A DNA stretch of 6,421 nucleotides, taken from Rhodoferax sp. Lineage in GTDB: Bacteria > Pseudomonadota > Gammaproteobacteria > Burkholderiales > Burkholderiaceae_C. The position numbers were made by a program, and so were the translations under genes. The stretch lies in assembly GCA_020048795.1 (NCBI GenBank), contig JAIFMA010000157.1, positions 1-6,421 on the forward strand, in the 5' to 3' direction. Positions 1-5,668 of the stretch are shown here, piece by piece (within the stretch, counting starts at the first letter, position 1; every line of letters starts with the position of its first letter). Under the pieces are notes generated by a model, which was not told the origin of the DNA, searched no databases, and saw only the letters and a list, made by a program, of their open reading frames with translations.

Positions 1-976
1 TGGCTACCGATTGATCGATCTTGAAACCTGCTTCGGTCTGATGATGCTCGGCTGCGTTGTCCAGCAGGAATGTGAGCACCGCTTGCGTGGTCGCCCCGTC
101 CAGACCGAGATCGGTGCCAAAGTGCTGAGCCTGCTCGGCCATCATTTTTTGCCAGGACCTTGCTGGTAGCAGGGCCGGATAAAAAACCGCATGGCAGCTA
201 CCGCACTCGTCACGCCATGTCTTGTTGTCAGGTAATTGAGGGCCAACAAATTTGACTTGCGGCCGGTGGGTTGGGTGGCCCGCCACGGGCCCGGCAGATG
301 CACCTGGTGAATGGAGTTGCCGCTCAATGGCGTAGTCAAACCACCAGATGCCGAAACCCAGCATGGCACCCAGCAGGCCAACTGCAACTCCTCGGTGCGC
401 CGATGCTCTGGGGGTCTGGGGTGCTGCTTGCTTGAAACCTGTCAGCATGGCGCGCGCCAGGTTTTCCCGGTGCAGCATACTTTCCACCACCACGCCCGTG
501 ATGTGACCCAGCACCACCAGCAACATGACGATGGCCAGCACCTCGTGCAATTCCTTGACCCACTTGACCTGTGCGAAGCCGAGCCAGCCGGCTGCCAGTC
601 CCTGCTGCTCGTCGCCTCCCAAAGTGAGGATGCCGGTCAACCCGATCATGCCGGTCAACGCCAGCAGCAGGTAAATCGCCACGCTGCCGGTGGGGTTGTG
701 CCCGACATGGCGCGCGGCTTGACCACCGGCGATTTGTTTCAGGTAAACCATGGCTTGCCTGGGACCAAACCAGAACGATGAAAACCGTGAAAAATGCGAG
801 CCGACAAAACCCCAGATCACCCGAAAACCCACCAGACCCAGCATCAGGTAGCCGGCAAACACATGCACGGCGTGCCACCGGTCACCCTCGCTGGTGAGCC
901 AGGCCACGGCAAAGCTGCCGGCCAGCGTCCAGTGGAATAGTCGCGTGGGCAGATCCCAGATCAGCGTGCGTTGCAT
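1..976 (-). CDS. Cytochrome b561 fused to a C-terminal diheme-cytochrome-c (DHC) domain, 3' end missing
   Basis: This is a membrane b-type cytochrome that probably passes quinol-derived electrons to periplasmic c-type hemes. The visible 325 residues have two parts. Residues 1-180 match the cytochrome b561 / Ni-hydrogenase b-subunit family: WDLPTRLFHW at 7-16, GYLML-FR-IWGFVGS at 42-60, GHNPTGS at 92-98, and helices near 38-58, 97-120 and 142-163. Candidate heme-b ligands are H15, H38, H144 and H158. A further helix (about 196-214) leads to a periplasmic domain with a CxxCH heme-c site (C258, C261, H262), LLPARSW and QHFGTD, closely resembling the neighbouring DHC protein. A second CxxCH is expected beyond the edge. 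ATG at 976 is chosen because it lies just before the family's WDLPTR motif, although its ribosome site is weak. The frame stays open back to a TTG directly after the DHC stop codon. The gap to DHC is 57 bp, so the two are probably co-transcribed. Confidence 0.9.
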   Translation of the reverse strand, partial: MQRTLIWDLPTRLFHWTLAGSFAVAWLTSEGDRWHAVHVFAGYLMLGLVGFRVIWGFVGSHFSRFSSFWFGPRQAMVYLKQIAGGQAARHVGHNPTGSVAIYLLLALTGMIGLTGILTLGGDEQQGLAAGWLGFAQVKWVKELHEVLAIVMLLVVLGHITGVVVESMLHRENLARAMLTGFKQAAPQTPRASAHRGVAVGLLGAMLGFGIWWFDYAIERQLHSPGASAGPVAGHPTHRPQVKFVGPQLPDNKTWRDECGSCHAVFYPALLPARSWQKMMAEQAQHFGTDLGLDGATTQAVLTFLLDNAAEHHQTEAGFKIDQSVA

Positions 977-1033
977 GAAAACTTTCAGCCAGGAGCGGGC
1001 AAGATGGTCATCTGCGTGGTTTGAGAAAGCCAA

Positions 1034-1516
1034 TTACTTCGGGATGCGAATGCTGTTCTCGTTGAAGTCGCCTTTGTCTGCACCGCTGTGGCAGGCCATG
1101 CAGTTGGCCGGGCTTTTGACCGACTCGCGCTTCCAGACGGCCGGATTGATCTCGCCGCTGCTGTGCTTGGCCTTGAACCATGCAGCGTCAGAAATACGCA
1201 GCGGCGCGCTGCTGGCGGTCCAGCGGTTGGAGGGGTATTTCACCAGGTAGTCGGTAATCTCTTTGGCATCTGGTGCGGACAGGGAGGCATCGGTATCAAA
1301 GTGTTTGTCCAGTCCGGTCATGATTTTTTTCCAGGATGCTGCAGGCAGCAGGCCGGGCGGAAAAGCCATGTGGCAACCGCCACATTCAGCCAGCCATTTG
1401 GCGTTGGACTGGGCCGGCATCACCGGCTTGCCCCGGTCTTCACCGTTGTATTTGGCCTGTGCCCCGGCCGAAAGGGCGATCAGTGCCGCCAGCAATAGGA
1501 GTCGGACGATGTTCAT
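1034..1516 (-). CDS. dhc: Periplasmic diheme cytochrome c (DHC family)
   Basis: This 160-residue secreted protein is an electron carrier that, in the known SHP/DHC/cytochrome b clusters, is thought to donate electrons to SHP. Residues 1-21 form a signal peptide (MNIVR followed by a Leu/Ala-rich core, with likely cleavage after AGAQA). Two heme-attachment sites are present: CGGCH at 45-49 and CMACH at 139-143. Between them are LLPAASWKKIM and the conserved KHFDTD, whose His72 is a candidate axial ligand. This pattern and length fit the DHC family (Pfam DUF of diheme cytochrome c). The gene lies 10 bp after shp and 57 bp before the cytochrome b gene. A GTG nine bases upstream (1525) is in frame, but it sits inside the AAGGTG ribosome site, so ATG 1516 is preferred. 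The C-terminal domain of the next gene is a clear paralogue. Confidence 0.93.
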   Translation of the reverse strand: MNIVRLLLLAALIALSAGAQAKYNGEDRGKPVMPAQSNAKWLAECGGCHMAFPPGLLPAASWKKIMTGLDKHFDTDASLSAPDAKEITDYLVKYPSNRWTASSAPLRISDAAWFKAKHSSGEINPAVWKRESVKSPANCMACHSGADKGDFNENSIRIPK

Positions 1517-1522
1517 GCGGGG

Positions 1523-1528
1523 CACCTT
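1523..1528 (-). promoter_or_regulatory. Ribosome binding site of dhc (AAGGTG)
   Basis: AAGGTG lies 6 bases before ATG 1516 and overlaps the TAA stop codon of shp (TAAGGTG). It decides the dhc start in favour of ATG 1516 over the in-frame GTG at 1525, which is part of the site itself. The overlap of stop codon and ribosome site suggests translational coupling of shp and dhc. Confidence 0.75.
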
Positions 1529-1940
1529 ATTTGACCGACAACACGTAGCTCATGAAATCGCCCTTTTCCTGCGCCGTACAGGCGCGCGCCAGGGCATCAT
1601 TGCAATTGCGCTTGAACCATTTTTCCACCTGGGAGGCATCCGTAAAGCGTTTCGGGTTGGCGCTGGGAGCCAGTGGCTCGATCAGCTTGTTGGTCTTGGC
1701 GTGTTTGCCCACATTTTTGGGTGAATCCGTGTGGCACGACGCACACGACACCTGGTTGGGCCCCACCGTGGAGTAGAGCTTTTGCCCGGCAGCCAGGCTG
1801 AAGTCCTGGAAGGCGGCTTTTTCCTGCCTGGCGGCAGCGCGGTAGTCGTCCAGGATCGGATTGGCGACGGCAGATAGCGGCAGGGTGCCGACGGTTGCCA
1901 GGCAGGCCAGCAGCTTGCACAGGGAGAGGTTTGATTTCAT
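1527..1940 (-). CDS. shp: SHP-type (sphaeroides heme protein, DUF1924) oxygen-binding cytochrome c
   Basis: This 137-residue periplasmic monoheme cytochrome c is predicted to bind O2 or other small ligands at the heme. SHP of Rhodobacter sphaeroides, the type protein, has an Asn axial ligand that is displaced on reduction; its biological substrate is not settled. Residues 1-26 are a signal peptide ending ...LSAVA before NPILDDY. The heme site is CASCH (C66, C69, H70). The C-terminal RNCND...ACT-EKGD block (111-128) is the SHP signature: N112 or N114 is the candidate Asn ligand, and C113 and C121 are placed to form the family's disulfide. The mature size of about 111 residues agrees with SHP. 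It is the first gene of the shp-dhc-cytochrome b unit. An AGG ribosome site lies 7 bases before the ATG, and a response-regulator-like box lies 45-61 bp upstream of the start codon. Confidence 0.9.
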   Translation of the reverse strand: MKSNLSLCKLLACLATVGTLPLSAVANPILDDYRAAARQEKAAFQDFSLAAGQKLYSTVGPNQVSCASCHTDSPKNVGKHAKTNKLIEPLAPSANPKRFTDASQVEKWFKRNCNDALARACTAQEKGDFMSYVLSVK

Positions 1941-1947
1941 GTTTCAG

Positions 1948-2001
1948 CCTAAGTTTGAACTGGCCTGTACGTTAATGGGTCAGCCTTAAGAAAAACTTAG
2001 G
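1948..2001. repeat. 9-bp perfect inverted repeat flanking the shp promoter region
   Basis: CCTAAGTTT at 1948-1956 and AAACTTAGG at 1993-2001 are perfect reverse complements with centres 45 bp apart. The right arm forms part of the candidate response-regulator box. The left arm overlaps the AGG ribosome site of shp, so a protein bound there could affect transcription or translation initiation. A loop between sites is possible, and chance cannot be excluded. Confidence 0.5.
1985..2001 (-). promoter_or_regulatory. Candidate QseB/PmrA-type response-regulator box upstream of shp
   Basis: In the direction of shp transcription the site reads CCTAAG, five T, CTTAAG; on the plus strand it is CTTAAG-N5-CTTAGG. 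This is the 11-bp-phased direct-repeat architecture of PmrA/QseB-class OmpR-family regulators (consensus close to CTTAAG-N5-CTTAAG), with one mismatch in one half-site. Seven bases downstream is CATTAA (1972-1977), a poor but correctly placed -10 candidate, so the box would cover the -35 position as expected for activation. The sequence is seen directly. The assignment to a regulator class rests on recalled consensus, and no two-component gene is in the window. Confidence 0.5.
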
Positions 2002-2027
2002 AAAGCACAGGACCTGCAACGGACTAT

Positions 2028-2519
2028 TTACGGCAGCTCTGGCAGCGGCAAGCGTGCACCAAATTTGCTGCGTTTGATGCTGAAAAAGGTTTTGACATTG
2101 CGTACATTGGCATCTGCGGTGAACAGCCGTTGGGTGAGCGCCAGATAGGCGGGCATATTGGCGGCATGCACCACCAGGCAAAAATCCGGTCCGGGCGACA
2201 CCCGATAACACTGCTGCACTGCGTCTTCGGCCTGCAGGCGCTGCTCGAACCGCTCCAGCGCCGCCTGATCCTGGCGGTCCAGCGTGACCTCCACGACGGC
2301 GCTCAGACCGTGGCCAAAGGCTCGGGCCAGGTGGTCGGCGTTGAGCACGGCAATTTCGCGTTCGATCAGGCCCGTATCGTGCAATCGTTTGACGCGGCGC
2401 AGGCAAGTGGGCGGCGATACATGCACCAACGCAGCCAGGGCCTGGTTGCTCAGCGATGAATCCACTTGCAGCCGCGCCAGCAATTGCAGGTCAATGGCAT
2501 CGAGGTTGGGAGCGTTCAT
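2028..2519 (-). CDS. Lrp/AsnC-family transcriptional regulator
   Basis: This is a 163-residue DNA-binding regulator that probably responds to an amino acid or a related metabolite. The N-terminal part has the classical Lrp order: LDAIDLQLLARLQVD at 6-20, helix-turn-helix with SNQALAALV (24-32), and the recognition helix in SPPTCLRRVKRLHDTG (35-50), followed by LIERE. The C-terminal part (about 70-155) is the RAM/AsnC ligand-binding domain with CYRVSPGPDFCLVV (104-117) and the family's typical end, FFSIKRSKFGARLPL. Length is normal for the family. The start lies 3 bp after the stop codon of the exporter gene, with only a weak ribosome site, so it is probably translated by coupling. Its likely target is the promoter of its own operon. 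It is not known from sequence which ligand it senses. It could also act on glmS, which diverges from the same upstream region. Confidence 0.94.
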   Translation of the reverse strand: MNAPNLDAIDLQLLARLQVDSSLSNQALAALVHVSPPTCLRRVKRLHDTGLIEREIAVLNADHLARAFGHGLSAVVEVTLDRQDQAALERFEQRLQAEDAVQQCYRVSPGPDFCLVVHAANMPAYLALTQRLFTADANVRNVKTFFSIKRSKFGARLPLPELP

Positions 2520-2522
2520 GGT

Positions 2523-3413
2523 TTAACGCTGCCGATGCTGGCGCAGCCACCAGGGCCAAAGCAGGTTGAGCGCCAGCCCAGCCATGACCAGTGCGGCTGC
2601 GCCCAGTTTCCAGAACGGCAAGCTTTCGCCCAGCCACCAGGCCGAACTGGCCATGCCAAACAGTGGCACCAGCAGCGCCATCGGCGCAATGGTGGCAGCG
2701 CTGTAGCGCGACAGCAGCCAGCCCCAGGCGGCGTAGCCAAAGATCGAGTTGCCCCAGGCCTGCCAGGCAACGGCGGCCCAGGTCAGGCTGTTGGCGTGTT
2801 GAAGTCCGTCGGCCAGCGCAGCCCAGCCTTCGACCCATAAGGACAGCAAAGCCAGCGGCGGCACCGCAAACAGACTCGACCACACTACATAAGCCACCAT
2901 GTTGATGCGCCCGGCCGCGCGCGACACCAGGTTGCCGCCGGCCCATGCCAGCGCCGCCAGCAAAACCAGGCCCAGGCCCAAGACGGTGGTGCTGCCATCG
3001 GTGTGCGCCACGATCACCCACAAACCGGTCCCGGCCAACGCCAGCGCGATCCACTGTATCCGCGCCAAGGTTTCACCCGCGAGCATCATGGCCAGCCCGA
3101 TGGTGAAAAACACCTGCACCTGAATCACCAGTGAGGCCAGTCCGGGCGATATATGGCCATTCATCGCCACAAACAGCAGTCCGAATTGGCCAACCCCAAT
3201 CAGCAGGCCGTAGCCGACCAGGTTGTGCCACGGCACGGCCGGGCGTGGCAAGAAAAACACCAGCGGCAGCACCACAACGGTAAACCGCAAGCTGGCAAAC
3301 AGCAGCGGCGGCATCTGCCCAAGAGCCAGCTTGATCACCACAAAATTGCTGCCCCACACAGCCACCACCGCGATTGCCAGCAAAAAATGATGCAACGATA
3401 GAGATGTTTTCAT
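2523..3413 (-). CDS. eamA: EamA-type drug/metabolite transporter (DMT family), probable metabolite or cysteine/O-acetylserine exporter
   Basis: This 296-residue inner-membrane exporter has about ten hydrophobic helices (roughly 8-29, 35-55, 65-83, 92-111, 119-136, 143-160, 172-192, 211-235, 241-262 and 268-289), forming two EamA repeats. Motifs seen are VWGSNFVVIKLAL (19-31), MPPLLFASLRF, GYGLLIG-GQF, GLASLVIQVQVFF (91-103) and LLVPLFG (247-253). By memory these agree closely with E. coli EamA (YdeD), which exports O-acetylserine and cysteine; the substrate here is inferred, not shown. The C-terminus is basic (RQHRQR). The gene is first in a two-gene unit with the Lrp-family regulator 3 bp downstream, an arrangement common for amino-acid exporters. 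It diverges from glmS across an AT-rich 135-bp gap. No good ribosome site precedes ATG 3413, but this ATG gives the expected family N-terminus. Confidence 0.92.
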   Translation of the reverse strand: MKTSLSLHHFLLAIAVVAVWGSNFVVIKLALGQMPPLLFASLRFTVVVLPLVFFLPRPAVPWHNLVGYGLLIGVGQFGLLFVAMNGHISPGLASLVIQVQVFFTIGLAMMLAGETLARIQWIALALAGTGLWVIVAHTDGSTTVLGLGLVLLAALAWAGGNLVSRAAGRINMVAYVVWSSLFAVPPLALLSLWVEGWAALADGLQHANSLTWAAVAWQAWGNSIFGYAAWGWLLSRYSAATIAPMALLVPLFGMASSAWWLGESLPFWKLGAAALVMAGLALNLLWPWWLRQHRQR

Positions 3414-3426
3414 TCAAATTTTTGTG

Positions 3427-3457
3427 ATTTATGAAATTATGTGCCAAATTGATGAAA
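3427..3457. repeat. Direct repeat with 21-bp phasing (ATTTATGAAA / ATTGATGAAA)
   Basis: The 10-mers at 3427-3436 and 3448-3457 match at 9 of 10 positions and are offset by 21 bp, two helical turns, so both would face the same side of the DNA. The first copy is itself a rough dyad (ATTT...AAAT, 3427-3437). It overlaps the candidate -10 of eamA. Lrp oligomers often contact several helically phased sites, which would fit, but the background is AT-rich. Confidence 0.35.
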
Positions 3458-3464
3458 CTAAGAA
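3436..3464 (-). promoter_or_regulatory. Candidate sigma70 promoter of the eamA-lrp unit
   Basis: On the minus strand, TTCTTA (3459-3464) and CATAAT (3436-3441) are separated by 17 bp. The -10 matches the consensus at 5 of 6 bases; the -35 matches at only 3 of 6. A start about 7 bases downstream would give a very short leader before ATG 3413. The region is far richer in A+T than its surroundings, so chance matches are likely. No equally plausible glmS promoter could be singled out. Confidence 0.35.
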
Positions 3465-3479
3465 ATAAAAAATCAATTT
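3446..3479. promoter_or_regulatory. 8-bp inverted repeat, candidate operator in the eamA/glmS divergent region
   Basis: AAATTGAT (3446-3453) and ATCAATTT (3472-3479) are perfect reverse complements separated by 18 bp. A third TTGAT lies at 3490-3494. The dyad straddles the candidate -35 of eamA. Lrp-family proteins bind AT-rich dyads, often in their own promoters, so the linked regulator is the first candidate to bind here. The repeat is seen; the binding is inference. Confidence 0.4.
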
Positions 3480-3533
3480 TGTTAAATTATTGATCGCCTA
3501 TTTCATCTGTCCACTTCTACCATCCATCGCTTT

Positions 3534-3542
3534 AGGAAGGAG
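3534..3542 (+). promoter_or_regulatory. Strong ribosome binding site of glmS (AGGAAGGAG)
   Basis: AGGAAGGAG ends 6 bases before ATG 3549 and contains a full GGAG core. It fixes the glmS start and predicts efficient translation. It is the strongest Shine-Dalgarno in the window. Confidence 0.85.
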
Positions 3543-3548
3543 CCGTCT

Positions 3549-5417
3549 ATGTGTGGCATTGTGGGTGCGGTCTCGACGCAAAACGTCGTGCCGGTGTTGG
3601 TGCAAGGTTTGTCCCGGCTGGAGTACCGGGGTTATGACTCGTGTGGCGTGGCGGTCTATGCCAACGGATTGCAGCGCGCGCGCAGCACCTCGCGCGTGGC
3701 TGAGCTGATGGGGCAGATCCACACCACGCATTTGGCGGGTACCACCGGCATTGCGCATACCCGCTGGGCCACCCACGGCGCGCCTGCGGTGCACAACGCC
3801 CACCCGCATTTCAGCCATGGGCCGGGCACCGATGCCGACCAACGCCCCGGGCGCATTGCGCTGGTGCACAACGGCATCATTGAAAACCACGACGAACTGC
3901 GCGCCACGCTGCAGGCCAAAGGCTATGTGTTCCAAAGCCAGACCGATACCGAGGTGATTTCACACCTGATTGACAACCTGTACGACGGCGATCTATTTGA
4001 TGCGGTCAAAGCCGCGTTGGGATCGCTGCGTGGTGCCTATGCGATTGCCGTGTTTTGCAAGGACGAGCCGCACCGCCTGATCGGTGCCCGCGCCGGCTCA
4101 CCGCTGATCCTGGGCGTGGGCGCAGGGGGCCAGTCGCACTATCTGGCCAGCGATGCCATGGCCCTGGCGGGCGTCACAGACCAGATTGTTTACCTCGAAG
4201 AAGGTGACGTGGCCGATCTGCAGCTTGGCAAATACTGGCTCCAGGACAAGGCCTTCAAGGACCTCACGGCCACACAACGGCCGGTCAAAACAGTGCATGC
4301 GCACACGGGTGCTGCGGAGCTGGGCCCGTATCGGCACTACATGCAAAAGGAAATTTTCGAGCAGCCGCGGGCCATTGCCGACACCCTGGAGGGCATTGCC
4401 AGCATCATGCCCGAGCTTTTTGACGGTGCCGGTGTCAGTGCGGCGCGTGTCTTCAAGGGCATCGACTCGGTGCTGATCCTGGCCTGTGGCACCAGTTATT
4501 ACAGCGGCTGCACGGCCAAATACTGGCTTGAGAGCATCGCCAGGGTCCCGACCCAGGTCGAGGTGGCCAGCGAATACCGTTACCGCGACTCGGTGCCCAA
4601 TCCGCGCACACTGGTGGTCACCATCAGTCAAAGTGGCGAAACCGCAGACAGCCTGGCGGCGCTGCGCCATGCGCAGGGCTTGGGCATGGCGCACACCTTG
4701 ACGATCTGCAATGTGGCCACCAGCGCCATGGTGCGCGAATGCGCCTTGGCCTATATCACCCGCGCCGGCGTTGAGATTGGCGTGGCCTCGACCAAGGCCT
4801 TCACGGCCCAGTTGGCCGGGCTGTTTTTGCTGACGCTGGCGCTGGCCCAATCGCGTGGGCTACTCAGCGAGGCGCAAGAAGCCCGCCACATCAAGGCGTT
4901 GCGTCATTTGCCCGCTGCCCTGCAGGCCGTACTGGCGCTGGAGCCCCAGGTCATAGCTTGGTCGCAGGACTTTGCCACCAAGGAAAACGCACTGTTTTTG
5001 GGGCGTGGTTTGCACTACCCGATCGCGCTCGAAGGGGCCTTGAAGCTCAAGGAAATCAGCTATATCCACGCCGAAGCCTATCCGGCAGGCGAGCTTAAAC
5101 ATGGGCCGCTGGCACTCGTTACCAGCGCCATGCCGGTGGTCACGGTGGCACCCAACGATGCGTTGCTGGAAAAGCTCAAGAGCAATATGCACGAGGTGCG
5201 GGCCCGCGGTGGCGTGCTGTATGTGCTAGCCGATGCCGATTCCCACATTGAAAGCGGCGACGGCCTGCATGTGATCCGCATGCCCGAGCACTACGGCGAG
5301 CTCTCGCCGCTGCTGCATGTGGTGCCACTGCAGTTGCTGGCGTATCACACGGCCTGCGCCCGCGGCACCGACGTGGACAAGCCGCGCAATCTGGCCAAAT
5401 CGGTGACAGTGGAATAG
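3549..5417 (+). CDS. glmS: Glutamine--fructose-6-phosphate aminotransferase (glucosamine-6-phosphate synthase)
   Basis: This cytoplasmic enzyme makes glucosamine-6-phosphate from fructose-6-phosphate and glutamine, committing carbon to UDP-GlcNAc for peptidoglycan and lipopolysaccharide. It has 622 residues against 609 in E. coli. The N-terminal glutaminase domain (about 1-235) starts MCGIVGAV, with Cys2 as the nucleophile after Met removal. It also has RLEYRGYDS (23-31), AHTRWATHG (69-77), VHNGIIEN (106-113) and RGAYAIAV. Two SIS domains follow: LACGTSYYSG (311-320) with TISQSGETADSL (358-369), then LGRGLHYPIALEGALKLKE (484-502) with HAEAYPAGELKHGPLAL (507-523). E502, H518 and K617 correspond to the E. 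coli catalytic Glu488, His504 and Lys603. The end, LAKSVTVE, is intact. Most of the extra length is one insertion of about 12 residues (GPGTDADQRPGR, 91-102). The gene is divergent from eamA-lrp, with no obvious partner downstream. Confidence 0.99.
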   Translation: MCGIVGAVSTQNVVPVLVQGLSRLEYRGYDSCGVAVYANGLQRARSTSRVAELMGQIHTTHLAGTTGIAHTRWATHGAPAVHNAHPHFSHGPGTDADQRPGRIALVHNGIIENHDELRATLQAKGYVFQSQTDTEVISHLIDNLYDGDLFDAVKAALGSLRGAYAIAVFCKDEPHRLIGARAGSPLILGVGAGGQSHYLASDAMALAGVTDQIVYLEEGDVADLQLGKYWLQDKAFKDLTATQRPVKTVHAHTGAAELGPYRHYMQKEIFEQPRAIADTLEGIASIMPELFDGAGVSAARVFKGIDSVLILACGTSYYSGCTAKYWLESIARVPTQVEVASEYRYRDSVPNPRTLVVTISQSGETADSLAALRHAQGLGMAHTLTICNVATSAMVRECALAYITRAGVEIGVASTKAFTAQLAGLFLLTLALAQSRGLLSEAQEARHIKALRHLPAALQAVLALEPQVIAWSQDFATKENALFLGRGLHYPIALEGALKLKEISYIHAEAYPAGELKHGPLALVTSAMPVVTVAPNDALLEKLKSNMHEVRARGGVLYVLADADSHIESGDGLHVIRMPEHYGELSPLLHVVPLQLLAYHTACARGTDVDKPRNLAKSVTVE

Positions 5418-5511
5418 GGCGCAAGTGGCTTCAACCTAGATATGCCTAAGGGGTTGCTCACCACCTGGGTGGCGCAAGCGTCAGCACTGCCTGCGGCTTC
5501 GTACCTAGATA
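5418..5511. repeat. Block-wise repeated motif after glmS
   Basis: Three short blocks occur twice in the same order and orientation: GGCGCAAG (5418-5425 and 5471-5478), GGCTTC (5427-5432 and 5495-5500) and ACCTAGATA (5434-5442 and 5503-5511). The second copy is longer by about 16 bases, most of them between the first and second blocks. This looks like an old duplication with an insertion or deletion. The first copy begins directly after the glmS stop codon. No coding function is evident, and the rest of the 251-bp gap (5418-5668) has only short open frames. Confidence 0.5.
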
Positions 5512-5546
5512 CAAATGATTTGGAAATGGAATTTGCGTCTGGGTTT

Positions 5547-5574
5547 CAAGCCCCACCACGCCGTGGCTGGCTTG
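5547..5574. terminator. Hairpin between convergent glmS and tapT, possible but non-canonical terminator
   Basis: CAAGCC (5547-5552) pairs perfectly with GGCTTG (5569-5574), and an inner CCAC/GTGG stem (5556-5559 with 5563-5566) closes a 3-base loop. It is the best hairpin in the gap between two convergent genes, where a bidirectional terminator would be useful. However, neither strand has a T-run after it, and it lies 130 bp past the glmS stop codon, so intrinsic termination here is doubtful. Confidence 0.25.
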
Positions 5575-5668
5575 GCTGAACTCCACGCCGATCAGCACCG
5601 CAGCCGAGCTGCAATGGCGTATTCATCGGGTGCTGCAAACACCGGTTGGTTGAGCACCTGAAGCGCCG

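Noticed and set aside
336..878. A 180-residue open frame on the minus strand, and further frames at 142-387 (minus) and 311-781 (plus)
   Set aside because: They lie in other frames over the b561-DHC fusion, which reads continuously from 976 to position 1 with recognisable heme and membrane motifs. The alternative products have no domain-like features and are Arg/Gly/His-rich shadows.
1031..1033. TTG directly after the dhc stop as start of the cytochrome b gene
   Set aside because: It would add 19 residues (AFSNHADDHLARSWLKVF) not expected before the family's WDLPTRLFHW start. ATG 976 fits the family better, although the TTG cannot be fully excluded.
1899..1940. Possible lipoprotein signal (LLAC at residues 10-13) in the SHP precursor
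   Set aside because: The hydrophobic stretch before Cys13 is only a few residues long, and a better standard cleavage site (AVA, 24-26) lies at the expected place.
3414..3548. glmS ribozyme or other riboswitch in the glmS leader
   Set aside because: The leader is short, AT-rich and unstructured, with none of the conserved ribozyme core. That ribozyme is typical of Gram-positive bacteria.
5461..5472. CCACC/GGTGG hairpin shortly after glmS as terminator
   Set aside because: The loop would be two bases, or the stem only four base pairs, and no T-run follows.
5515..5661. A 48-codon ATG-to-TGA frame on the plus strand after glmS
   Set aside because: There is no ribosome site, no coding bias and no recognisable motif. 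The opposite strand shows an equally open frame, so it is probably not a gene.
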